Shown one piece after another: positions 25,074-33,541 of a stretch of DNA of 37,184 bases. The notes below the pieces were generated by a model. That model saw nothing but the letters and a program-made list of their open reading frames with translations. It searched no databases and had not been told where the DNA came from. A program made the position numbers and the translations under genes. This stretch comes from Balneolaceae bacterium (GTDB lineage Bacteria; Bacteroidota; Rhodothermia; Balneolales; Balneolaceae), in the NCBI GenBank assembly GCA_003561515.1, contig PWWL01000053.1, forward strand, positions 1-37,184, given 5' to 3'. Within the stretch, counting starts at the first letter, position 1. Each line of letters starts with the position of its first letter.

Positions 25074-27116
25074 ATGAACCGACTCGCGAATGAAAAATCT
25101 CCCTATCTGCTTCAGCACGCCGATAATCCTGTAGACTGGTATCCCTGGGGTGATGAGGCGTTTACCAAAGCGCGTGAGAAGGATAAGCCTGTGTTTCTCT
25201 CGATCGGGTACGCCACCTGCCACTGGTGCCATGTGATGGAGCACGAAAGTTTTGAGGATGAAGAGGTGGCGCGACTGATGAACGAGGCGTTCGTGAACAT
25301 CAAGGTGGATCGCGAGGAGCGCCCCGATATCGACAATACCTACATGACCGTCTGCCAGATGCTGACCGGGCACGGCGGCTGGCCGCTTACAATCATCATG
25401 ACGCCCGACAAGGAGCCGTTCTACGCAGCCACCTACCTGCCCAAAACATCACGGCCGAACCGCATCGGCATGACCGACCTGGCACCGGCTCTTGCAAAAG
25501 CCTGGAAAGATGATCGCGAACGCGTGATGGAATCGGTACAGCGAATCAAAAACGGATTTGAGAAAAGCCTTGAACTGGGCCGCTCGGAACTGGACCTGCC
25601 TGCTTCGATTGTGGATGCCGGTATCGAAGCGCTGAGTCAGCTTTTCGACGAAGTGAACGGCGGTTTCGGCGGCTCCCCGAAATTTCCATCACCCCACAAC
25701 CTGCTGTTCCTGATTCAGAATGCCCGGATCAACGCCCACGAGAAGTCTAAAACCATGGTAGAAAAAACACTGACCGGTATGCGGCTGGGTGGACTTTGGG
25801 ATCATGTCGGGTTCGGCTTTCACCGTTACTCCACCGATCGCTATTGGCTGCTGCCCCATTTTGAAAAGATGCTCTACGACCAGGCCCTGCTGCTGATGGC
25901 GTACTCCCTAGGATGGCAGCTAACGGGCAACCCGCTTTTCAGGCAAACAGCCTACGAAATCGTTCAGTATGTGGATGAATGCCTCACCTCCCCGCAAGGC
26001 GTTTTTTACTCGGCCGAGGATGCCGACAGTGAAGGTGAAGAGGGCAAGTTCTATGTGTGGACAACGGAAGAAATACGCGCGATCTTACGGGCTGCCGATG
26101 CGGAGTTTTTCCTGAAGTTCTACAACTTTGAACCTGATGGCAACTTCACAGACGAAGCAACCGGGCAGAAAACCGGTGCCAACATCCCTCACCTCGTTGA
26201 ACCGGTGCCGGCCGACTCGCGCGACCGTGTGGAAGACCTGCTCAGGCAGCTGAAGAGAAAGCGTGAAAAGCGCGTGCGTCCCCTGCTCGACGACAAAGTG
26301 CTTACCGACTGGAATGCGCTGATGATCGCCGCCCTTGCCCGCGCCGGCGTTATTTTTGATGACGCCAAACTGACAGCACGCGCCGAAAAAGCGTGGGAGA
26401 TACTCAATGAAATCTGTCTCTGCCCCGGTGAGCGCATCCTTCACCGTCTCAAGGATGATGAAGCCGATATAACAGGAATGGCTGATGATTACACGTTTTC
26501 GATTTGGGCGCTCACTGAGCTCTATCACGCCACCTTCAACCCGGAATACCTGGTTCAGGCGCTTCATCTTCAGGAGATTTTTGACCGGAACTGCTTTGAT
26601 GAGGAGCATGGGGGCTACTTTTTTACCCCGCATGACGGCGAGCATCTGCTGGGCCGCCAAAAAGAGATCTACGACGGGGCCATTCCCTCATCCAATTCCG
26701 TGGCTGCACTGAACGGTTTTCGGCTGTCGCGTCTCACGGCCAATCCCGAATACGAAGAGAGGGCGCACTCCATTTTCAAAGCGTTTTCCGAGCCTGTTGA
26801 GGATGCACCCGCAGGCTACACGTTTGCCCTTGCCGCCAGGCAGCTGATGAACGGCAATACTCAGGAGATCGTGATTTGTGATCCGGAACACAGCGATGCA
26901 TCCCATGAGGCCATCCGGATTTGCCGCGAGAAAGCGGCGCCGGGATCTGCGATCGTCCTCAAAACGGATGAAACGGAAATCCTGCTGAATAAGGCGGACG
27001 TCTTCTCGAAATATGATGCGCAAAACAACGGATTCACCGTATATGTTTGTGAAAATTTCAGCTGCCACAAACCGGTACACTCCATCGAAGAGCTGAAAGA
27101 AATTTTTGCCAAATAA
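25074..27116 (+). CDS. DUF255 thioredoxin-domain protein (YyaL/SPATA20-like)
   Basis: The 680-residue protein starts [30 protein letters not shown], the family opening. The N-terminal thioredoxin-like domain (about 1-165) has CHWC (C49-C52) in [12 protein letters not shown] followed by [14 protein letters not shown]. The rest (about 180-680) is an alpha/alpha-toroid with [37 protein letters not shown] and [13 protein letters not shown], resembling carbohydrate-epimerase-like folds. The family is widespread in bacteria and eukaryotes; activity and substrate remain unknown, though the CxxC is conserved. It is cytoplasmic and alone in its transcript. Confidence 0.93.
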   Translation: MNRLANEKSPYLLQHADNPVDWYPWGDEAFTKAREKDKPVFLSIGYATCHWCHVMEHESFEDEEVARLMNEAFVNIKVDREERPDIDNTYMTVCQMLTGHGGWPLTIIMTPDKEPFYAATYLPKTSRPNRIGMTDLAPALAKAWKDDRERVMESVQRIKNGFEKSLELGRSELDLPASIVDAGIEALSQLFDEVNGGFGGSPKFPSPHNLLFLIQNARINAHEKSKTMVEKTLTGMRLGGLWDHVGFGFHRYSTDRYWLLPHFEKMLYDQALLLMAYSLGWQLTGNPLFRQTAYEIVQYVDECLTSPQGVFYSAEDADSEGEEGKFYVWTTEEIRAILRAADAEFFLKFYNFEPDGNFTDEATGQKTGANIPHLVEPVPADSRDRVEDLLRQLKRKREKRVRPLLDDKVLTDWNALMIAALARAGVIFDDAKLTARAEKAWEILNEICLCPGERILHRLKDDEADITGMADDYTFSIWALTELYHATFNPEYLVQALHLQEIFDRNCFDEEHGGYFFTPHDGEHLLGRQKEIYDGAIPSSNSVAALNGFRLSRLTANPEYEERAHSIFKAFSEPVEDAPAGYTFALAARQLMNGNTQEIVICDPEHSDASHEAIRICREKAAPGSAIVLKTDETEILLNKADVFSKYDAQNNGFTVYVCENFSCHKPVHSIEELKEIFAK

Positions 27117-27578
27117 GGGCTTATCTCTTGCCGAATAAATCTTGTTCAGAGTCCAGGATTCTTAGCAATTATTTATCAAAAGTAAGAAAACATAATGACG
27201 TTATAACTCTCGCTACAGAACCGGCCTTGAATTGATTGTCGGGGACAGGGTGACTGAAGGATGACGAATTGAAAAATTTCATCAGCCGCCTGTAAATTGT
27301 CAAATTCTATAAAAATTTATCGGCCTTGAAATTTTTCCGTCATTCGGCAGCACCCGCCGACAAGCAATTCACTGCCTTGATTTTTTCGTTCTTTTGTATC
27401 AAGACAAAAGAACAAAACTGAGTGAAGTTAATGGGAAATTTTCTTTAAATAGCAGGTACTTATAAAGCACTTAGGTTTTGAAAAATGTTTTGTGCAATCC
27501 AATGAAGGTCTCTATATATTTTCATCAAACAAAATGAGTTATTGCGAACCATAATTTTAGAAAACAAGATCATCTGCC
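27117..27578. other. Gene-free stretch with a 10-bp palindromic hairpin
   Basis: GTTCTTTTGT (27388-27397) and ACAAAAGAAC (27404-27413) form a perfect hairpin with loop ATCAAG. The surrounding TTGATTTTTTCG-type context resembles intergenic palindromes common in Bacteroidota. No gene or RNA is apparent. The second half should hold the promoter of the enoyl-CoA hydratase-like gene. Confidence 0.65.
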
Positions 27579-28349
27579 ATGAGTAAACCTGCAAAAGGAA
27601 GCATCAGCTATAATGTGAACAACAAAATCGCAACGATTGAATTTTACCACCCCAAGGGAAATTCACTGCCGGGAGAGCTGCTTCGCAAGCTTGCCGATAC
27701 CATTACCAAGGCCGGGGAAGATGCAAGCGTAAATGTTATTGTGCTTTGCAGTAAAGGCGATGGTGCTTTTTGCGCAGGGGCTTCGTTTGAGGAGCTGCTT
27801 GCAATATCAAATATTGAGGAAGGGAAAAACTTTTTTATGGGATTCGCGCACGTGCTCAATGCGATGCGAACCTGCCCGAAAATGATTATCGCCCGCATTC
27901 ACGGCAAAACGGTGGGTGGCGGAATCGGCATTGCCGCGGCTGCCGATTACACGTTTGCACATACCAGCGCTTCGGTGAAGCTGAGTGAGCTGGCGCTTGG
28001 AATCGGGCCGTTCGTTGTGGGTCCGGCCGTTGGGCGGCGCATCGGAGTAGCGGCCTTCTCTACCCTCTCGCTGGACGCCCGCACGTGGTACACCGCCGAG
28101 TGGGCGCGTCAAAAAGGCCTGTTCAACAAGCTATTGGCCACCACCGAAGAGCTGGATGAAGCCGTACATAAGCTCGCCACCGAGCTGGCCGCCAGCAATC
28201 CCGAAGCCATGAAAGAGCTGAAAGACATCATGTGGCAGGGAACCGGCCACTGGCACGCCACACTCGAACAGCGCGCTGAAATCAGCGGACGCCTGGTACT
28301 CTCCGATTTCACCCGCGAATTCATTGAGGAGTTCAAGAAGAAGGATTGA
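27579..28349 (+). CDS. Enoyl-CoA hydratase/isomerase family protein
   Basis: This 256-residue crotonase-fold protein has the oxyanion-hole segments GAFCAGASFEE (62-72) and GKTVGGGIGIAAAADYTFA (109-127), and the second catalytic glutamate E137 in VKLSELALGIGP. The first catalytic glutamate of standard enoyl-CoA hydratase, in the GGGxE motif, is replaced by glycine (G117). The pattern resembles Bacteroidota proteins annotated as methylglutaconyl-CoA hydratase-like, but dehydratase, isomerase and hydrolase functions are also possible. It is cytoplasmic. It could serve fatty-acid, leucine or phenylacetyl-CoA breakdown. Confidence 0.85.
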   Translation: MSKPAKGSISYNVNNKIATIEFYHPKGNSLPGELLRKLADTITKAGEDASVNVIVLCSKGDGAFCAGASFEELLAISNIEEGKNFFMGFAHVLNAMRTCPKMIIARIHGKTVGGGIGIAAAADYTFAHTSASVKLSELALGIGPFVVGPAVGRRIGVAAFSTLSLDARTWYTAEWARQKGLFNKLLATTEELDEAVHKLATELAASNPEAMKELKDIMWQGTGHWHATLEQRAEISGRLVLSDFTREFIEEFKKKD

Positions 28350-28495
28350 ATCTTAATGAGTATTGACGGGCTGTTAACCTGAATACCGGGTGCGTGACCA
28401 CGGTATATTTTATTCCTCTTGCAGCTCTGGTTTGGATGCATCACAGATTTGATTTTCGAGATGATTCCTGTCCCGCTTTTCTCACCAAGCTCCTC

Positions 28496-28636
28496 TTTTA
28501 TCCCGCGAAGCGAAATTTGGTCACATGCAAGGCGTCCTGAAAATGGTGGCGGAAGCGTATCTGAGTACGCTGAGCAAACCACCCCGAAGCCTCGGGACGC
28601 AGCAGGTGGTCAAATTTCGCTGTCGCGTTCATAAAA
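28496..28636. repeat. 141-bp nested palindrome in a 718-bp gene-free stretch
   Basis: The arms pair in order: TTTTAT/ATAAAA, CGCGA/TCGCG, GCGAAATTTG (28510-28519)/CAAATTTCGC (28611-28620), CAC-a-TGC/GCA-g-GTG, GCGTCC/GGACGC, GGTGG/CCACC and an apical GCGTA/TACGC. It could fold as DNA or RNA into one long imperfect hairpin. The right outer ATAAAA-T can also pair with ATTTTAT at 28689-28695. The rest of 28350-29067 has no credible gene; the frames overlapping the element on either strand look like shadows. Confidence 0.7.
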
Positions 28637-28890
28637 TGGGCACTGCGTGGGAATCGCATTCGCTCTGAGCGCAGAACTTACCCACTGTATTTTATAAAAG
28701 CTGAATAATTTGCCGCTGGACATTGATTTAGAATGAGTTAACAACTTAACACAGTATTATTTGTGAGTACCGAGCGAAGCGATAACCGTGAAACGCTCAT
28801 ATTTTCCTCACGCAGTGAAATGCGGGCTAGCCGGAACATCGAATAACCTGAGTTTTTCAAAAAGATCCCTGTGGGAAACACACGTTAAAT

Positions 28891-28957
28891 AATAAGCTGG
28901 CATGTGAATGTGTCAGATTCTCAACTTACCACCAATCAATTCTGTTGTCAGCTTATT
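28891..28957 (+). promoter_or_regulatory. Stem-loop in the rplM leader
   Basis: AATAAGCTGGCA (28891-28902) pairs with TGTCAGCTTATT (28946-28957), twelve pairs with one G-U, enclosing 43 bases, about 110 bases before the rplM start. It could be an autoregulatory leader of the L13 operon, which is an inference from position. Confidence 0.4.
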
Positions 28958-29067
28958 GTAATACATCACTCTGTGCCAAATTTATTGAAGATTTCAGTAT
29001 TGCAATCAAATAGATTTACCTTTATCTTTATCGACTTGTCAATTTTGTATAAAACAGAGTAAACATC

Positions 29068-29511
29068 GTGAATACGATCAGCAATAAAACATTTAGTGCA
29101 ACACCTGCTACCACTGAGAAGAAGTGGGTTATCATTGACGCTGAAGATCAGCCGCTCGGGCGCCTCAGCACACGTGTTGCAACAATATTACGCGGGAAAA
29201 ATAAACCGGAATTTACCCCTCACATCGACACCGGCGACAACGTTGTCGTGATCAATGCTGAGAAAGTTGTGCTTACCGGCAAAAAGATGACCGATAAGCT
29301 CTACTTCAAGCATACGGGATACATTGGAAGTGAAACCTTTACATCCGCCAAAGACCTAATGGAAAAAGATCCAACTTCTCTTGTGACAAGGGCCGTTAAG
29401 GGCATGCTTCCCAAAAATAAACTGGGCCGCAAGCTTCTGAAAAACCTTCGTGTGTATGCAGGACCGGTTCACCCTCACACCGCACAACAACCAGAAATTA
29501 AAGAGATATAG
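29068..29511 (+). CDS. rplM: 50S ribosomal protein L13
   Basis: The 147-residue protein contains [54 protein letters not shown], the L13 signature, and ends in the conserved [16 protein letters not shown]13 is an early-assembly protein of the large subunit that binds 23S rRNA. The start is a GTG at 29068 with no Shine-Dalgarno; the following [10 protein letters not shown] matches the usual Bacteroidota amino terminus. It is the first gene of the block with rpsI 8 bases downstream. A stem-loop in its leader may regulate it. Confidence 0.98.
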   Translation: MNTISNKTFSATPATTEKKWVIIDAEDQPLGRLSTRVATILRGKNKPEFTPHIDTGDNVVVINAEKVVLTGKKMTDKLYFKHTGYIGSETFTSAKDLMEKDPTSLVTRAVKGMLPKNKLGRKLLKNLRVYAGPVHPHTAQQPEIKEI

Positions 29512-29519
29512 TATCTCAC

Positions 29520-29906
29520 ATGGCAAAAGCAAATTACATAGGACGCAGAAAGACTTCCACAGCCCGGCTTTATATTGAAGAAGGAAAAGGCAACTTTCTT
29601 GTAAATGGCAAAGCGATTGAAGACTATTTCAAAACCAAGGCCCGCCTTAACATAGCCAAGCTGCCACTCGACTCTACCGAGCTCGACGGCAAGTATGATA
29701 TCAAGGTAACAGTACGCGGTGGCGGCATCACCGGTCAGGCAGGAGCTATCTCACTGGCACTTGCACGTGCCCTCGACGACCTGAACGATGACGTACACGC
29801 AACACTGAAAGAACGAGGACTTCTTACGCGTGACGACAGAATGGTTGAACGTAAAAAATACGGCCAGCCAAAAGCGAGAAAGAGATTCCAGTTCAGCAAG
29901 CGGTAA
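29520..29906 (+). CDS. rpsI: 30S ribosomal protein S9
   Basis: The 128-residue protein has the S9 opening YIGRRKTSTARLYIEEGKG and the conserved basic C-terminus KKYGQPKARKRFQFSKR, whose tail reaches the P-site tRNA. Ribosomal proteins L13 and S9 are paired in nearly all bacteria, and here they are separated by 8 bases, so they are co-transcribed. The start is an ATG at 29520 preceded by TATCTCAC, with no Shine-Dalgarno. Nothing unusual is seen. Confidence 0.98.
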   Translation: MAKANYIGRRKTSTARLYIEEGKGNFLVNGKAIEDYFKTKARLNIAKLPLDSTELDGKYDIKVTVRGGGITGQAGAISLALARALDDLNDDVHATLKERGLLTRDDRMVERKKYGQPKARKRFQFSKR

Positions 29907-29999
29907 AGTAGTAGGCCAGGCAGCCTGCCCGGCGACTTTTGGTTTAGTTCCTGGTATACATGAATTAAATCTATTGTTCTTTCTACGTATTAAAATTTT

Positions 30000-30118
30000 G
30001 ACGGACAGGCTGTCCGTCGTACTAATCGGACAAACTGTCCGAACACAATCACACATACGCAGCGACCCTTTGCCGGGTGCTCCTTCCTTGAAACGAGGTC
30101 GGGGTTGGCATCAAGGGG
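30000..30118 (+). promoter_or_regulatory. Paired hairpins in the rpsB leader
   Basis: GACGGACAG-g-CTGTCCGTC (30000-30018) is a perfect palindrome. TCGGACA-aac-TGTCCGA (30026-30042) is a second hairpin with the same core, so the arms can also pair across the two. CCCTTTG (30066-30072) pairs with CAAGGGG (30112-30118). They lie in the 258-base rpsI-rpsB gap. A ribosomal-protein leader is one reading and a dispersed palindromic repeat is the other. Confidence 0.5.
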
Positions 30119-30164
30119 CTGACCTGTGTAGCGGATAAACTCAAACACATATCTTTTATTTACT

Positions 30165-31109
30165 ATGCCTAAAGCAGCATCAGTCGAAGAACTGTTAAAA
30201 TCAGGTGCGCACTTCGGCCACCTCACACGACGCTGGAATCCCATGATGAAAGAATTCATCTTTATGCAGCGAAACGGGATTCACATTATAGACCTCAAGA
30301 AATCTCAGTCTTATCTCCAGGAAGCCCTTGACGAAGTAACGAAGCTTGCACGTGCAGGTAAAACCATTCTTTTTGTAGGTACCAAGAAGCAAGCTCAGGA
30401 AATCATTAAAACCGAAGCGATACGCTCCGGAATGCCGTTTGTTACACACCGATGGCTCGGAGGAATGCTCACCAACTTTAGTACCGTGAGAAAAAGTATT
30501 TCGCGCATGGAAGAAATTGAGCGAATGAAAACCGATGGTACGTTTGATGAGCTCACCAAGAAAGAGGGACTTATGCTGGAGCGCGAACGCGAAAAACTGG
30601 AGCAAACGCTCGGTGGTATCGCAAACATGACGCGTATTCCGGGTGCCATCTTTGTAGTGGATACAATCAAAGAGCATATAGCTATCAATGAAGCCGTGAA
30701 GCTTAATATTCCGATTATCGGGATGGTTGATACAAACAGCGATCCGGATATTCCTGACCACATTATTCCTGCGAACGATGATTCAGCAAGAACCATCCAG
30801 CTCGTTGCCGCTCAAATTGCTGACGCTATCATTGAAGGCAATGCCGAGCGTGAAGCGATAAAAGAAGAAGAATTGATGGTTGAAGCTGCCGCTGAAGCCA
30901 AAAAAGATTCATCCGACGCAGCAGGCGACACTGCAGATGATGCAGCTGTTAAGACCAAGCGCAGAAAGAGACGCCGCAAAACAACAGACTCCGTCGAAGA
31001 ATCCGGATCTGAAGATGCTGAATCTGCAACAGAAGCTGAAACCGCAGAGGAAAACGCACCTGCAGCCGAAGCCGATTCCGAGTCTGAATTGAATTCTGAA
31101 AAGAAGTAA
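30165..31109 (+). CDS. rpsB: 30S ribosomal protein S2 with long C-terminal tail
   Basis: The 314-residue protein starts [33 protein letters not shown], the S2 signature, and has the conserved [33 protein letters not shown]2 completes the small-subunit head/platform and contacts S1. The core ends near residue 225. About 80 further residues are highly charged, a cluster [12 protein letters not shown] followed by an acidic stretch. Such tails occur in related bacteria; their role is unknown. It is followed 36 bases later by tsf, the usual order, with a structured leader ahead of it. Confidence 0.97.
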   Translation: MPKAASVEELLKSGAHFGHLTRRWNPMMKEFIFMQRNGIHIIDLKKSQSYLQEALDEVTKLARAGKTILFVGTKKQAQEIIKTEAIRSGMPFVTHRWLGGMLTNFSTVRKSISRMEEIERMKTDGTFDELTKKEGLMLEREREKLEQTLGGIANMTRIPGAIFVVDTIKEHIAINEAVKLNIPIIGMVDTNSDPDIPDHIIPANDDSARTIQLVAAQIADAIIEGNAEREAIKEEELMVEAAAEAKKDSSDAAGDTADDAAVKTKRRKRRRKTTDSVEESGSEDAESATEAETAEENAPAAEADSESELNSEKK

Positions 31110-31145
31110 CCGGTTCAACCCCAACTGAAAACTATTTCAAACACC

Positions 31146-31976
31146 ATGAGTATTAGTGCTAAAGATGTTATGAAACTCCGTGAAGCCACCGGCGCAGGGA
31201 TGATGGATTGTAAAAAAGCCCTGACCGAAGCTGACGGCGATATGGATAAAGCGGTAGAAATTCTTCGCAAGAAAGGCCAGCAGGTTTCTGAAAAGCGCGC
31301 CGAACGTGAAGCTAACGAAGGTTTGATTCTGACCCGCTTGAGCGATGATGCCAAGACGGCTTCCGCAGTTGAACTGAATTGCGAAACTGACTTCGTTGCA
31401 CGCAATGAAGATTTTCAGGCACAGGCGCAAGCATTTTTAAATATTGCTTTTGAGAAAAAAATTGCTTCCGTCGAAGAATTGCTGAAGGAGGAAGTTGACG
31501 GACTGACCATAGAAAAACACCTCGAAGGAATGGTTGGCAAAATCGGTGAAAAAATTGAAATCAGCCGTGTCGTATTTGTGAACACCGACGGTGCACTTGT
31601 CGATTATATTCACCCGGGAAATCAGCTTGCCGTAATTGTAGAATTTGACGGCAGTGTACCGGAACAAGCTATCGGTAAAGATGTAGCCATGCAGATTGCC
31701 GCGATGAATCCACTTGCCGTTACACGCGAAGGAGTTGATTCTTCCGTCATTGACAAGGAATTGGAAATCGCCAAAGAGCAGCTGATTAACGAGGGTAAGC
31801 CTGCTGAGATTGCTGAAAAAGCCGCTCAGGGCAAACTGCGAAGATTCTACGAAGAGCGCGTACTCCTCGAGCAGAAATTCGTTAAGGATAATGGAGTATC
31901 CGTTAAAGATTACCTGCAGAGCAATGACGCTCCGCTGGTCAGGTCATTCCACAGAATGCAGCTTGGCGAAGCTTAA
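31146..31976 (+). CDS. tsf: Elongation factor Ts
   Basis: The 276-residue protein has the N-terminal UBA-like domain VMKLREATGAGMMDCKKALTEADGDMDKAVEILRKKG and the core motif NCETDFVARNEDF, whose TDFV loop pushes into the EF-Tu switch regions. It acts as the nucleotide exchange factor for EF-Tu. Its length is typical. It follows rpsB closely and is separated from pyrH by a terminator, so the downstream genes may be expressed partly by readthrough or from their own promoter. Confidence 0.98.
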   Translation: MSISAKDVMKLREATGAGMMDCKKALTEADGDMDKAVEILRKKGQQVSEKRAEREANEGLILTRLSDDAKTASAVELNCETDFVARNEDFQAQAQAFLNIAFEKKIASVEELLKEEVDGLTIEKHLEGMVGKIGEKIEISRVVFVNTDGALVDYIHPGNQLAVIVEFDGSVPEQAIGKDVAMQIAAMNPLAVTREGVDSSVIDKELEIAKEQLINEGKPAEIAEKAAQGKLRRFYEERVLLEQKFVKDNGVSVKDYLQSNDAPLVRSFHRMQLGEA

Positions 31977-31987
31977 TTAATTCTCAG

Positions 31988-32017
31988 AAAAAGGCTACCT
32001 TCAGGGTGGCCTTTTTT
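31988..32017 (+). terminator. Terminator between tsf and pyrH
   Basis: AAAGGCTACC pairs with GGGTGGCCTTT around a TTCA loop, with one T-G pair, followed by T residues. It begins 12 bases after the tsf stop. Confidence 0.9.
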
Positions 32018-32045
32018 GTATCCGTTAATTTTTAAAGTGTGAACA

Positions 32046-32768
32046 GTGTCGAACAACTATAAGCGCATTCTCTTAAAACTGAGCGGTGAAGCGCTGCTCG
32101 GAGAACAAGGGCACGGTATTGATGCGGATATCCTCTCTCAGTATGCCAATGAGATCAAAAGTGTACAGCAGGAAGGAGTAGAAGTTTCAATTGTAATTGG
32201 CGGTGGAAATATTTTCAGGGGAGTGAAAGGTGCTACCGAAGGCATGGATCGCGTACAGGGCGACTACATGGGAATGCTCGCCACCATGATTAACAGCATG
32301 GCCCTCCAGGATGCGCTCGAGCGCAAGGGAGTTCATACCCGTTTGATGAGCGCTATACGTATGGAAGAAATCGCGGAACCTTATATACGGCGCCGGGCTA
32401 TCCGTCACCTTGAAAAAGGGAGGGTCGTAATTTTCGGAGCCGGAACCGGTAACCCTTACTTCACTACCGACACCGCTGCATCTCTGCGAGCAATCGAAAT
32501 TGAGGCCGACGTTATTTTGAAAGGAACAAGGGTTGACGGTATTTATGATTCCGATCCTGAAAAAAATGAAAACGCCGTAAAATTTGACACTATTACCGGT
32601 GATGAAGTGCTCAATAAGCGGCTCAATGTGATGGACCTGACTGCATTTACACTATGCCGCGACAACCGCACTCCAATCATCGTTTTTAACATGAATGTAA
32701 ACGGGAATCTTCGAAAAGTGGTGTGCGAAGACAAGCCGATAGGCTCAACCGTTATTTGGGATCAGTAA
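32046..32768 (+). CDS. pyrH: UMP kinase
   Basis: The 240-residue amino-acid-kinase-fold protein has [15 protein letters not shown] (the ATP-phosphate loop), [10 protein letters not shown], the uridine-specific [17 protein letters not shown] and [19 protein letters not shown]. It phosphorylates UMP to UDP and is usually hexameric, regulated by GTP and UTP. The start is a GTG at 32046 giving SNNYKR, the typical amino terminus. It sits in the conserved tsf-pyrH-frr order. A terminator lies just upstream. Confidence 0.97.
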   Translation: MSNNYKRILLKLSGEALLGEQGHGIDADILSQYANEIKSVQQEGVEVSIVIGGGNIFRGVKGATEGMDRVQGDYMGMLATMINSMALQDALERKGVHTRLMSAIRMEEIAEPYIRRRAIRHLEKGRVVIFGAGTGNPYFTTDTAASLRAIEIEADVILKGTRVDGIYDSDPEKNENAVKFDTITGDEVLNKRLNVMDLTAFTLCRDNRTPIIVFNMNVNGNLRKVVCEDKPIGSTVIWDQ

Positions 32769-32855
32769 CAGTTTTATTACCTTTTATCATAGTGATTTAA
32801 CAAATTCCTGAAACGCAAGCGCATAGCTGCCGACGTAAAAACGCAAGATACCGAC

Positions 32856-33425
32856 ATGATACCAGAAGAACTCCAACTCATCATTGACACAGCAGAAGAA
32901 AGCATGAAAGAAGCCATAGATTTCTGCAAGAAAGAGTTTTCCCATATCAGGGCGGGGAAGGCTTCTCCAACCCTGCTTAACGGAATCAAGGTGAACTACT
33001 ACGGAGCCCAGACACCTCTGAATCAGCTTGCCACCGTTTCGGCTCCTGAAGCACGATTGCTTGTGGTACAGCCATTCGATAAATCAACAATGGAAGACAT
33101 TGAAAAAGCAATCATGTCTTCAGGCTTGGGCCTCAATCCAAACAATGATGGCAGCATTATCCGAATTCCGCTTCCGATGCTTTCTGAAGATCGCCGTAAA
33201 GAGCTTGTAAAACACGCCAAGGATGTAGCTGAAAAAGCTCGCATCAGTATCCGAAACTCGCGCCGTGATGCCAACGATGAAGTGAAAAAAACGGTGCAGG
33301 AAGAGTCGCTGCCCGAAGATAGCCGCTTCGAAAGTGAAGATGCCGTACAAGCCATCACCGACAAGTATATCGGTCAGATCGACAGCCTCCTTGAAACCAA
33401 GGAAAGCGACATCATGACCGTATAG
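32856..33425 (+). CDS. frr: Ribosome recycling factor
   Basis: The 189-residue protein has a long three-helix bundle opening with MKEAIDFCKKEFSHIRAGKASPTLLNGIKVNYYG and contains LNPNNDGSIIRIPLPMLSEDRRKELVKHAKDVAEKARISIRNSRRDAND, the RRF signature. With EF-G it splits post-termination ribosomes. It follows pyrH by 87 bases. A long palindrome lies after the stop. Nothing unusual is seen in the protein. Confidence 0.97.
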   Translation: MIPEELQLIIDTAEESMKEAIDFCKKEFSHIRAGKASPTLLNGIKVNYYGAQTPLNQLATVSAPEARLLVVQPFDKSTMEDIEKAIMSSGLGLNPNNDGSIIRIPLPMLSEDRRKELVKHAKDVAEKARISIRNSRRDANDEVKKTVQEESLPEDSRFESEDAVQAITDKYIGQIDSLLETKESDIMTV

Positions 33426-33427
33426 TC

Positions 33428-33510
33428 GAGTCGTTAATCGTATAATCGTTAATCGTATAATGGTGTAATCGGACACGAATAACGATTATACAACTAACGA
33501 TTAACGACTC
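33428..33510. repeat. Long imperfect palindrome between frr and smc
   Basis: GAGTCGTTAATCGT (33428-33441) pairs with ACGATTAACGACTC (33497-33510) and GTATAATCGTT (33440-33450) with AACGATTATAC (33481-33491), giving a stem of about 24 pairs with a 5-base bulge and a 30-base loop. It starts 3 bases after the frr stop and a T-run follows at 33515-33520, so it may end the frr transcript. The motif is shared with 22414-22467. Confidence 0.75.
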
Positions 33511-33541
33511 ACCGGTTTTTTATCCGTTATTTTTTGCATGC

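Noticed and set aside
28109-28582. Minus-strand frame of 157 residues over the end of the enoyl-CoA hydratase-like gene and the palindrome
   Set aside because: It overlaps a well-supported gene on the other strand and the palindromic element, and its residues look like shadow translation.
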